Shown piece after piece: positions 17,838 through 25,057 of a DNA stretch of 64,000 bases. Both the position numbers and the translations under genes were made by a program. The first letter of the stretch is position 1; the number at the start of each line of letters is the position of its first letter. This DNA is from Terrimonas pollutisoli (GTDB lineage Bacteria; Bacteroidota; Bacteroidia; Chitinophagales; Chitinophagaceae). The stretch lies in the NCBI RefSeq assembly GCF_029360765.1, contig NZ_JARKNA010000009.1:1-64000 (forward strand), written 5' to 3'. The notes below the pieces were generated by a model. The model saw only the letters and a list, made by a program, of their open reading frames with translations. It had not been told where the DNA came from and did no database searches.

Positions 17838-18658
17838 TGGGTGGTAGCAATAACAAAATTCGTAAGATAACCCTCGAAAAGAGAAAAGAGGATTTTAAAA
17901 AGAAGAATACAGGCAAGCCTTTGTTAGATCTTCGTTTGTATTTCACTTATGATTTACCCAAACCACTTTGGTATCTTCTATCGTTTTCCGACATTGTTTT
18001 GGAATTTCTTCAGAAAAAAAGATTCCACTGCCCCGGTTACTCTCATATTTATATTTCAATTGGTGAAACAAAGCGAGAAGCTCTTAAACGGGCATTTGAA
18101 CTAGAAAAATGGTATCGCTTTGGCATTGCAGTATTACCACTCAAAAAATTGCTTGGTGCATCTGAAGAAGAAAAGGAACAACTTTTTTTAAAAGCAATTG
18201 CTGATGGCTTGCTGGATGTGGTGAAACGGGATGGTCTTGAAATATCAACGATTCGAGCCGCAATAACACATGCAAAAAAAAGAGGAGTTTTACAGGAGAC
18301 AACTATTAATCAGAGACAAAATAGTAAATATCAGTTCCGGATCACCAATCTTCCGATAAAAAACAAAACAGGTTCAGATATTTATTTTTCACTTCTGGAT
18401 AAAGCCGAGCAGAAGGAATACAAATGGAGATTTGGAAGGCTTTCTTCGCTTGAGGCTTACTGGTGGTTTTTTAATATCACGGTTACTAATAAAGAGATTC
18501 GGACGAAACCAAAGGCTAACATGGAATTGGTATTGAAAGGAAAAAAGAACCGGTTAAAGTTATCTGTAGAAAAAATAAAAAAGGGAATTGACAGGATAAC
18601 CATATCTAAAACAAGAGTACCAGTTCCCGCCTGGCTGGCAAAACTGGATAAACTATAG
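17837..18658 (+). CDS. Unknown 273-residue protein in the kinase-MurU operon
   Basis: I do not recognise this protein. Its ATG overlaps the TGA of the kinase gene by one base and its stop lies one base before the MurU-like start, so it is translationally coupled to both. It is basic (many Lys/Arg, especially 1-25 and 225-260), without signal peptide or clear membrane helix. Notable stretches are YFTYDLPKPLWYLLSFSD, HCPGYSHIYISIGETKREAL, and a Trp/Tyr-rich core SSLEAYWWFFNITV. The basic, aromatic composition could suit nucleic-acid or anionic polymer binding, but this is inference. Base composition is slightly more AT-rich than its neighbours, which could mean it was acquired. Confidence 0.6.
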   Translation: MGGSNNKIRKITLEKRKEDFKKKNTGKPLLDLRLYFTYDLPKPLWYLLSFSDIVLEFLQKKRFHCPGYSHIYISIGETKREALKRAFELEKWYRFGIAVLPLKKLLGASEEEKEQLFLKAIADGLLDVVKRDGLEISTIRAAITHAKKRGVLQETTINQRQNSKYQFRITNLPIKNKTGSDIYFSLLDKAEQKEYKWRFGRLSSLEAYWWFFNITVTNKEIRTKPKANMELVLKGKKNRLKLSVEKIKKGIDRITISKTRVPVPAWLAKLDKL

Positions 18659-18659
18659 A

Positions 18660-19406
18660 ATGCGTAATACAAAAAATAGCAATGTGCTTGGGGGTGCCAT
18701 GATTTTTAGCGCAGGCCTCGGCACCCGATTCAAACCCTGGACAGACAGCCATCCTAAAGCATTGGCCCCGATAAATGGCAAACCGTTATTGCAACATAAT
18801 ATTGAGTATTTGGCGAAATACGGCATTACCAATGTTATTGTAAACGTTCATCATTTTGCTGACCAGATCATTGACGCCATTCAAACAAATGATGGCTGGG
18901 GTAGCAATATCATTATCAGTGATGAAACCAGCGAAGTATTAGAAACAGGCGGCGGTTTATTAAAAGCAAAAGACTTGTTTACCCCCGGTGAAAAATTTAT
19001 TACCTGCAATGCTGATATTCTTACAGATCTCAACCTGCATGATTTAATTGCATTTCATGAAAAACATCAACCCCTGATCTCATTTGGAGTAACCGACAGA
19101 AAAACCTCCCGCAATTTTTTATTTGATGAAACCGGTCGGCTTTGTGGTTGGATTAACAATACCACTGGTGAGCGACGCATTTCTATTGACAAACCCAACC
19201 TGGTTCAAAAAGCTTATAGCTGCGTAGTCGTTTTTGAATACGATGTTTTCAGGCTGATGCCGTTCACCGGAAAATTTTCACTGACTGATGTATATCTTGA
19301 ACTGGCAAAAGAACATACCATACTCGGCTATGATCACACCGGCGACAAATTTGTAGATGTTGGTAAAACGGACAGTATCGCCAAAGCAGAGTCCTTATTT
19401 CCCTAG
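18660..19406 (+). CDS. MurU-like sugar-1-phosphate nucleotidyltransferase
   Basis: Nucleotidyltransferase of 248 residues with the signature GLGTRFKPWTDSHPKAL (positions about 19-35, pyrophosphorylase loop and Lys). NIEYLAKYGITNVIVNVHHFADQI follows, then the metal site region FITCNADILTDLNL. Length and pattern fit MurU (N-acetylmuramate-1-phosphate uridylyltransferase) or related GlmU/RmlA N-domain enzymes without the beta-helix acyltransferase. Its position behind an AmgK-like kinase supports MurU: kinase plus MurU convert recycled MurNAc to UDP-MurNAc, bypassing de novo GlmS/MurA/MurB steps. I start at the first ATG because of its coupling to the upstream gene; a second ATG at codon 14 precedes IFSAGLG. 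Confidence 0.8.
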   Translation: MRNTKNSNVLGGAMIFSAGLGTRFKPWTDSHPKALAPINGKPLLQHNIEYLAKYGITNVIVNVHHFADQIIDAIQTNDGWGSNIIISDETSEVLETGGGLLKAKDLFTPGEKFITCNADILTDLNLHDLIAFHEKHQPLISFGVTDRKTSRNFLFDETGRLCGWINNTTGERRISIDKPNLVQKAYSCVVVFEYDVFRLMPFTGKFSLTDVYLELAKEHTILGYDHTGDKFVDVGKTDSIAKAESLFP

Positions 19407-19440
19407 TGATAAGCCAATTTTATTTTTGCGAATTTTAATG

Positions 19441-19486
19441 GCCACGGATTCACGGAAAATATATTTCAAATCCGTGCATCCGTGGC
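19441..19486. repeat. Long palindromic repeat (CCACGGAT type)
   Basis: Arms of 16 bases (19441-19456 and 19471-19486; GCCACGGATTCACGGA against TCCGTGCATCCGTGGC, one mismatch) around a 14-base AT spacer. No T tract follows. I recall that such CCACGGATTCACGGA palindromes are common between genes in Bacteroidota. It probably marks a dispersed intergenic repeat downstream of the MurU-like gene. Confidence 0.6.
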
Positions 19487-19666
19487 AAATTATAAACCGG
19501 CAATTTTAGGCTGCCGTGATACCAATAGTTCAGAATTTTGCGACAGCAGGCATCGTAAAATCAGCCGTTTATCATTTTTCCTATAAATATTCCTAAATAG
19601 CTGGTTAACATTCACCCGTGTGCAACCATTTTTTCTATCTTTCGCCCTTGTATAAAAATTTTTGAA

Positions 19667-21628
19667 ATGAAGAAACTTGCTATTTGTATCGTTGTGCTGA
19701 TGACAACGATCAGCTCTTTTGCACAATCAAATTATAATGCAAAAGAGGCTTTCAATCCCCAATTTTATCCTTACCCCGGCAATGATTTTCGTAGTGCCAG
19801 CGGTGAACCGGGCCCTAAGTATTGGCAAAACCGTGCTGATTATAAGATCAATTGCACATTGGATACAGCCACTCACGGCGTCAGTGGTGAGGTAGAAATT
19901 ACCTACATCAATAATAGCCCGGACAACCTGAAATTTTTATGGTTGCAACTGGATCAAAATATCTACAAGAAAGATTCACGTGGCTCCGCTACTACTACGG
20001 AAGCGGGCGGCCGCTGGGCCAACGGTGCTTTCACCGAAGGAGATGTAATTAAATCAGTAGGCGTAGAAACAGGCGGCAAATCCTATGCAGCAAAATATAT
20101 GGTCACTGATACCCGAATGCAGGTTTGGCTGCAGGAGCCATTAAAGGCATCAGGAGGAAAAACAAAACTCAACATCAAATTTAATTTTACAGTGCCTGAA
20201 TATGGAACGGACCGCATGGGAAGATTGAACACAAAATATGGCTGGGTATATGAAGTAGCGCAATGGTTTCCCCGGCTTGCGGTCTATGATGATATACAAG
20301 GCTGGAATGTGCTGCCCTATCTTGGTGCGGGAGAGTTTTATCTGGAGTATGGCGATTTTGAATACTATATCACCGCGCCATCCGACCTGATAGTGGTTGG
20401 TTCCGGTGAATTACTGAATCCCCAGGATTGCTTTGCGGCCGACCAATTAAAAAAATACAACGAAGCAAAGACAAGTGACAAAACAGTTACCGTTCGCAGC
20501 GAAAAAGATATTACTGATAAAAAAGCACCGGCAAAAAAAGGAAATATAACCTGGAAGTTTAAAATTCAAAATGCAAGAGACGTGGCCTGGGGTGCATCCA
20601 AAGCATTTATTTTGGATGCGGCAAAGATCAACCTGCCAAGCGGGAAAAAATGTTTAGCGATCAGTGCCTACCCGGTTGAAAGTACAAAGGATAAAAAAGG
20701 AAATGACTGGCGCAGGTCGACTGAAATGGTAAAAGGCTCTATTGAACATTATTCGAATAAATGGTTTGAGTTTCCTTACCCGGCCGCAACCAATGTAGCT
20801 GGCATTGTAGGAGGCATGGAATACCCGGGTATTGTTTTTTGTAGCTATACTTCAACAGGCACGGGATTATGGGGTGTTACCGATCACGAGTTTGGTCATA
20901 CCTGGTTCCCGATGATCGTGGGTAGCAATGAAAGAAAATATGCCTGGATGGATGAAGGCTTTAATACGTTTATCAATGACCTGTCAACGGAAGCGTTCAA
21001 CAAAGGAGAGTTTAAGCAACAAAGTTTTTTTGAAGACCCCTCCTCATCCTTTATGATCAAGTATACATTTGGTGATAAAATGGATGGCTTGTATACAACT
21101 CCCGATGTGATACAACAGGAAAACCTCGGCGTGGCAGCCTATATGAAACCCTCCATGATGTTGCATGCATTGCGTGAAGTGGTATTAACTCCTGAACGCT
21201 TTGATGCGGCATTTAGAGAATACGTAAGCCGTTGGGCCTTCAAACATCCAACACCCTGGGATTTCTTTCATACTATGGAAAATGTAGCAGGAGAAGACCT
21301 GGGCTGGTTTTGGCGGGCCTGGGTGCTGAACACCTGGAAGCTGGACCAATCTGTAAAAGAAGTGAAGTACGTAAAAAACATCCCGGAGAACGGAGCAACC
21401 ATAACATTGGAGAATCTTGAGAAAATGCCTATGCCGGTAACAGTGTTGGTCAAGGAAGCGAATGGTAAAGAACATAAACTTGATTTACCGGTAGAAGTTT
21501 GGCAACGTGGACCGCAATGGACATTTGGCGTTCCTACAACCAGCGAAATAAAAGAAGTGGTTTTAGATCCCGATAAAAAATTACCGGATTGGAATAGAGA
21601 TAATAATAAATGGAAGAAAGCATTTTAA
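19667..21628 (+). CDS. M1 family zinc metallopeptidase
   Basis: Secreted aminopeptidase-like protein of 653 residues with a signal peptide (MKKLAICIVVLMTTISSFAQ). The N-terminal beta domain (about 45-230) is followed by a gluzincin domain carrying HEFGHTWFPMIVGSNERKYAWMDEGFN (about 410-435). The two His of HEFGH and the downstream Glu of DEGFN are the zinc ligands, and the Glu of HEFGH is the catalytic base. The exopeptidase signature GAMEN is replaced by GGMEYPG, as in many bacterial M1-like proteins. No type IX sorting domain is seen, so it is likely periplasmic or outer-membrane associated. It ends at a shared terminator. Confidence 0.9.
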   Translation: MKKLAICIVVLMTTISSFAQSNYNAKEAFNPQFYPYPGNDFRSASGEPGPKYWQNRADYKINCTLDTATHGVSGEVEITYINNSPDNLKFLWLQLDQNIYKKDSRGSATTTEAGGRWANGAFTEGDVIKSVGVETGGKSYAAKYMVTDTRMQVWLQEPLKASGGKTKLNIKFNFTVPEYGTDRMGRLNTKYGWVYEVAQWFPRLAVYDDIQGWNVLPYLGAGEFYLEYGDFEYYITAPSDLIVVGSGELLNPQDCFAADQLKKYNEAKTSDKTVTVRSEKDITDKKAPAKKGNITWKFKIQNARDVAWGASKAFILDAAKINLPSGKKCLAISAYPVESTKDKKGNDWRRSTEMVKGSIEHYSNKWFEFPYPAATNVAGIVGGMEYPGIVFCSYTSTGTGLWGVTDHEFGHTWFPMIVGSNERKYAWMDEGFNTFINDLSTEAFNKGEFKQQSFFEDPSSSFMIKYTFGDKMDGLYTTPDVIQQENLGVAAYMKPSMMLHALREVVLTPERFDAAFREYVSRWAFKHPTPWDFFHTMENVAGEDLGWFWRAWVLNTWKLDQSVKEVKYVKNIPENGATITLENLEKMPMPVTVLVKEANGKEHKLDLPVEVWQRGPQWTFGVPTTSEIKEVVLDPDKKLPDWNRDNNKWKKAF

Positions 21629-21634
21629 TAAATG

Positions 21635-21662
21635 AAACCCCGGTCAGAAGCCGGGGTTTTTA
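21635..21662. terminator. Bidirectional terminator
   Basis: Stem AAACCCCGG/CCGGGGTTT with loop TCAGAAG, T-rich on both strands. It separates the convergent M1 peptidase and metallophosphoesterase genes. Confidence 0.85.
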
Positions 21663-21665
21663 ATA

Positions 21666-22760
21666 TCATAAAGCCGTCGCCAATTCTTGCAACGAAATTT
21701 CTTCCAACACCTCTCGCTGTGGGCTATCATTATGCTTCTTCCATTTGATCAGCCGGATATACCCGCTTTCAATTTCAATGCCCGTGATATCGCCATCAAT
21801 AAAACAACAACAGCCGCTGTTGAAATAAGAGGGCTTCATTTGCAGGTAATCAACCGATACAGCGGAGAACTCCAATTCTCTTTTCTTTATTTCACTTTGC
21901 AGTTCGCTTATCCTGGTTGTATCATTTTGTTTTAACGCATATTGCAATTGCTTATATAAACGTTCGATATGTGTAAGGGATAAAAAAACCGGCTGATGCG
22001 TATGTCCTGTTATCAGCAAAAGATCTTTCTGCCTCGCTGACCATTCATACATGATCTCATTGTGCAGGGTTTTCGTTTCATTATTATAAGCAGCCGTGTT
22101 AGGGTTAATGCGCAGGTAAGCCTGGAATGGAGCCCAAATTCTCGCTACAAAAAATTTACTGAACCAGTTACCATCGCTTTGGGCATCGCCCTGGTGACCG
22201 CGTGTACAAAAGATATGAAAAGGCGTTTCACCAATCTTTACTTCCAGTACTAAACCTTCATAAATTTTTACTTCTTCATTATAGATCTTCTTCAATTGCC
22301 ACCAGGCAAAAGGGTCATTTTCCCAGTATAAATCATGGTTGCCAAACACTTTTACGAAAGATTTTCTTGCAACAAATTTTTTCTCCGCCTCAAACGTTTC
22401 GGGATAGCTGTCTTTTACTTTACCCAGCATATTTTCCCAAAGCTCTTCGCTATCTCCCAGCGTAACAAAGAAAAATCCCTCTTGGTTATAATAGTCTAAC
22501 GCTGCGAGGTAATTTTTCTCTGCTAATACAAAATCATCCGCTCCATCCCTGCCGCCTTTGTGCTGATCGGAGAAAATGATAACCTTTCCGTCAAATTGAT
22601 TGAAAGAAATGCCCGGTCCTTTTCTACCAGGATGCGTTGCGATGTCTGCATATAATTTGTCAAGAGCTTTAAATACCCGTTCACGTTCTGGCCGCGAAGA
22701 AAATTTCTGCGTTGCCCACCGAACGGGTCTTAACAAAAGATATCGCAGAAATTTTCGCAT
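21666..22760 (-). CDS. Calcineurin-like metallophosphoesterase
   Basis: Predicted phosphoesterase of 364 residues. It shows the metallophosphatase motifs in order: a D-x-H motif (IIFSDQHKGG, about residue 58), GDSEELWEN (second metal site), GNHDLYWE (about 140), the later His in TRGHQGD, and GHTHQP (about 240). Substrate is unknown; size and motifs resemble UDP-2,3-diacylglucosamine hydrolase-like or general MPE proteins. No signal peptide is evident, though the N-terminus is basic (MRKFLRYLLLRPVRWATQK) and may associate with the membrane. Leftward orientation, followed by the RidA gene upstream on the same strand with a 30-bp gap. Confidence 0.85.
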   Translation of the reverse strand: MRKFLRYLLLRPVRWATQKFSSRPERERVFKALDKLYADIATHPGRKGPGISFNQFDGKVIIFSDQHKGGRDGADDFVLAEKNYLAALDYYNQEGFFFVTLGDSEELWENMLGKVKDSYPETFEAEKKFVARKSFVKVFGNHDLYWENDPFAWWQLKKIYNEEVKIYEGLVLEVKIGETPFHIFCTRGHQGDAQSDGNWFSKFFVARIWAPFQAYLRINPNTAAYNNETKTLHNEIMYEWSARQKDLLLITGHTHQPVFLSLTHIERLYKQLQYALKQNDTTRISELQSEIKKRELEFSAVSVDYLQMKPSYFNSGCCCFIDGDITGIEIESGYIRLIKWKKHNDSPQREVLEEISLQELATAL

Positions 22761-22790
22761 GCAGGAAAAAATATTTGAAGTATGAGATCA

Positions 22791-23174
22791 CTATCCGATT
22801 ATAGCTATCATACTTATCTCAACATTGACAAACTTAGGCAGCGCCGCTACCTGCACGGTTTCCCGGGCGGGAAAATCACCATTAAAGTATTGACCATATA
22901 CTTCATTGATATCACTAAATTGGTTCATGTCAGTAATGAAAATGGTTGTCTTCACCACATTATTAAAACCAGTATTCGCTGCTGATAAAATAGCTTTAAG
23001 GTTTTGCATGACCTGGTGAGTCTCTTCCTGCACGTCCTTTTTCTTCAACTCGCCACTTACTGGATCGATGCATATCTGGCCGGAAATATATAAGGTGTTA
23101 TCAGCTAATATTGCCTGGTTATACGGACCAATTGGTGCCGGGGCATTGCTGGTCCTGATGACTATTTTATCCAT
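22791..23174 (-). CDS. RidA family enamine/imine deaminase
   Basis: A 127-residue member of the YjgF/YER057c/UK114 family, which hydrolyses reactive 2-aminoacrylate and other enamines. Typical blocks: APAPIGPYNQAI near the N-terminus, LYISGQICIDP, and the family-defining Arg in FPARETVQVAALPKFVNVEISMIAI near the C-terminus. Full length for the family. It is transcribed away from the dehydrogenase-like gene at 23240 and may share transcription with the phosphoesterase gene. Confidence 0.93.
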   Translation of the reverse strand: MDKIVIRTSNAPAPIGPYNQAILADNTLYISGQICIDPVSGELKKKDVQEETHQVMQNLKAILSAANTGFNNVVKTTIFITDMNQFSDINEVYGQYFNGDFPARETVQVAALPKFVNVEISMIAIIG

Positions 23175-23239
23175 AGTGTTGTTTTAAAATTTGCTCTGGC
23201 GAATATAGCTTTATGCGTTTTCTTTGCAAAAAATTGTCT

Positions 23240-23866
23240 ATGCAGGTATTACTAGTAGCAAGTGAGTCATTGAAAGATGAGTTGCTGAATAATACTACCA
23301 TCCTGCCTGCAATTACGTGGATAACGCAGCCCGGTGAAGAAGACAACACTAAATATGACACCTGCATCGATTTAAATTTTGATAACACCCCTGCACGAAT
23401 TGACTGGTTAACTCGGTTGCAGTCACCATTGGTGGTTATCAATTCGGTGATCACGCCTTTGCAGCAAATTCAAACCAATTTTATCCGCATCAATGGCTGG
23501 AATACTTTTTTGCAAAGACCCATTATTGAAGCTGCAACTATCAGCGAAAACAATAAGCTAATTGCAGAGGAGTTGTTCCTGCTCTTTGGTAAGAAAACAC
23601 AATGGGTACCTGACATCACGGGACTAATTACACCACGGGTAGTAGCCGCGATTGTTAACGAAGCTTTTTTTGCATTGCAGGAAAACGTCAGCACACGGGA
23701 AGAAATCGATATCGCTATGAAATTGGGCACCAATTATCCGTTTGGCCCTTTTGAATGGAGTGAAAAAATTGGATTGGAGAATATCTATGCATTATTAACT
23801 GAATTATCCAGGAGCAATAAAAGATATTTTCCGGCTGATTTATTAAAACAAACCGTTTTAAACTAA
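23240..23866 (+). CDS. 3-hydroxyacyl-CoA dehydrogenase-like, degenerate NAD domain
   Basis: A protein of about 208 residues whose C-terminal half is clearly the 3-hydroxyacyl-CoA dehydrogenase C-terminal domain (DITGLITPRVVAAIVNEAFFAL, then IDIAMKLGTNYPFGPFEW). The N-terminal half lacks the GxGxxG dinucleotide motif and is shorter than in canonical 3-hydroxybutyryl-CoA dehydrogenases (about 290 residues). It may therefore have lost NAD binding and act as a binding or regulatory protein. I prefer the ATG at 23240 to that at 23213. Only two bases separate its stop from the tsaB start, so the two are cotranscribed. Confidence 0.7.
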   Translation: MQVLLVASESLKDELLNNTTILPAITWITQPGEEDNTKYDTCIDLNFDNTPARIDWLTRLQSPLVVINSVITPLQQIQTNFIRINGWNTFLQRPIIEAATISENNKLIAEELFLLFGKKTQWVPDITGLITPRVVAAIVNEAFFALQENVSTREEIDIAMKLGTNYPFGPFEWSEKIGLENIYALLTELSRSNKRYFPADLLKQTVLN

Positions 23867-23868
23867 CA

Positions 23869-24531
23869 ATGGGAAATATTTTACATATAGATACGGCTGT
23901 CGATACTGCTTCTTTTTGTTTGATGAAAGATGGTGAGCCGCTTCTGTTTGATATCAATAACAATCAAAAAGATCATGCGGCCTGGCTTCACACAGCTATT
24001 CAAAAAGGGATTGCTGCTACAGGGCTTACAATGAAAGATCTGGACGCCATCGCTATATCCATTGGCCCCGGCTCCTATACAGGATTACGGGTGGGTTTAT
24101 CAGCAGCTAAGGGTTTTTCTTTTGCACTGGACATTCCATTGATCACGGTCAATACTTTGGAAATGATGGCCCATGCGGTTCCTGAAGAAGCTGATCTTAT
24201 ATGCCCAATGATTGATGCAAGAAGGATGGAAGTATTTACAGCCCTGTACGATAAAAACCTGCAGGAAGTGGCAAAACCAAGTGCTATGATATTGGATTCG
24301 AACAGCTTTAGCGATTTGGTTGAAAAAAATGTGATCGCCTTTACAGGAAATGGGAGGGAAAAATTGAAAAAGATCTTTGCTCACCCCCATGCGATTTTTA
24401 GCAATAGTATAGCAACAGCAAAAGACATGGTAGCCATTGCGGAGAAAAAATATGTTGAAAAAAACTTCGCCAACCTCGCTTACGTTGAACCCTTTTATAT
24501 CAAAGAGTTCCATACCACAATGAAGCTATAA
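23869..24531 (+). CDS. tsaB: TsaB, tRNA t6A modification factor
   Basis: A 220-residue protein of the TsaB/YeaZ family, the partner of TsaD in N6-threonylcarbamoyladenosine synthesis on ANN-decoding tRNAs. The N-terminal ASKHA-fold motif (ILHIDTAVDTASFCLMKDG) and the family signature IAISIGPGSYTGLRVGLSAAKGF (around 60-82) are intact, followed by MIDARRMEVFTALY. Length is normal. It is the second gene of a two-gene unit with the dehydrogenase-like gene. Confidence 0.93.
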   Translation: MGNILHIDTAVDTASFCLMKDGEPLLFDINNNQKDHAAWLHTAIQKGIAATGLTMKDLDAIAISIGPGSYTGLRVGLSAAKGFSFALDIPLITVNTLEMMAHAVPEEADLICPMIDARRMEVFTALYDKNLQEVAKPSAMILDSNSFSDLVEKNVIAFTGNGREKLKKIFAHPHAIFSNSIATAKDMVAIAEKKYVEKNFANLAYVEPFYIKEFHTTMKL

Positions 24532-24588
24532 CGCATAAATTATTACACATCTTAACAATTTTAATTTCAAAAAGCAATCATGTATAGT

Positions 24589-24596
24589 TATTTTTG
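24589..24596 (+). promoter_or_regulatory. Candidate -7 box of the ArsR-like gene
   Basis: TATTTTTG matches TAnnTTTG, 38 bases before the start codon at 24634. A clear -33 TTG is not seen. Confidence 0.45.
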
Positions 24597-24608
24597 CAAC
24601 TTAGATTT

Positions 24609-24633
24609 ATCAGTTATTTAATCAGTTATAACT
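24609..24633 (+). promoter_or_regulatory. Candidate operator of the ArsR-like regulator
   Basis: Between the -7 box and the start codon, ATCAGTTAT occurs twice with a 12-base period (24609-24617, 24621-24629). The second copy runs into the perfect palindrome AGTTATAACT (24624-24633). Such a placement fits an autoregulatory site for the winged-helix protein encoded just downstream. Confidence 0.4.
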
Positions 24634-24972
24634 ATGAACAACTACACGTTAACATTGAATGCGGCCCCTGATAATGGTTTATCCTTAAAAGTGGATTTGT
24701 TGAATGTGAAAAAGGCTTCTTTGATTTTAAGAGCCATCAATCACAAACTTCGTCAGCAGATACTGAAGTTGATTGATGAACAAGGTAAGATCACTGTAAC
24801 TGAGATCTATGTGAAGCTGAGACTTGAGCAGTCTGTAGCATCCCAACACCTGGCTATCCTCCGCAAAGCGGGGTTTGTAAAAACTGAAAGGGATGGCAAA
24901 TTCATTTACTATACCATCAATGCAAGCCGGATTGAAGAAATGAACAAATTTGTTGAATCGTTGTTGAACTAA
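24634..24972 (+). CDS. ArsR-family winged-helix regulator
   Basis: A 112-residue DNA-binding protein. The helix-turn-helix region is plain (LRQQILKLIDEQGKITVTEIYVKLRLEQ, SVASQHLAILRKAGFVKTERDGK, then wing and FIYYTIN). The ArsR fold is complete, but the protein contains no cysteine, so it lacks the dithiol sensors of ArsR, BigR or SqrR. The usual His/Asp metal sites are also not evident. It may be a constitutive or small-molecule-responsive repressor. The next gene on the same strand is a persulfide-dioxygenase-type protein, a context in which ArsR-family sulfide sensors are common. A terminator separates the two genes. Confidence 0.85.
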   Translation: MNNYTLTLNAAPDNGLSLKVDLLNVKKASLILRAINHKLRQQILKLIDEQGKITVTEIYVKLRLEQSVASQHLAILRKAGFVKTERDGKFIYYTINASRIEEMNKFVESLLN

Positions 24973-24995
24973 ATCGGTTCTGCTAATTCTGTCAG

Positions 24996-25018
24996 GGAAG
25001 CCAATGGCTTCCTTTTTT
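24996..25018 (+). terminator. Intrinsic terminator after the ArsR-like gene
   Basis: GGAAGCC-AAT-GGCTTCC followed by six T. It lies just upstream of the candidate promoter of the MBL/rhodanese gene, so the two genes are probably separate transcripts. Confidence 0.85.
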
Positions 25019-25032
25019 GTTTCCAAATCAGG

Positions 25033-25040
25033 TAATTTTG
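25033..25040 (+). promoter_or_regulatory. Candidate -7 box of the MBL/rhodanese gene
   Basis: TAATTTTG matches TAnnTTTG 17 bases before the ATG at 25058. A TTG at 25017-25019, inside the terminator T tract, is somewhat too close for an ideal -33. Confidence 0.4.
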
Positions 25041-25057
25041 CCTGTTAATCTTTAACT

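Noticed and set aside
24634..24972. Assignment of the ArsR-like protein as a persulfide sensor of the SqrR/BigR type
   Set aside because: The protein contains no cysteine, and those sensors need two.
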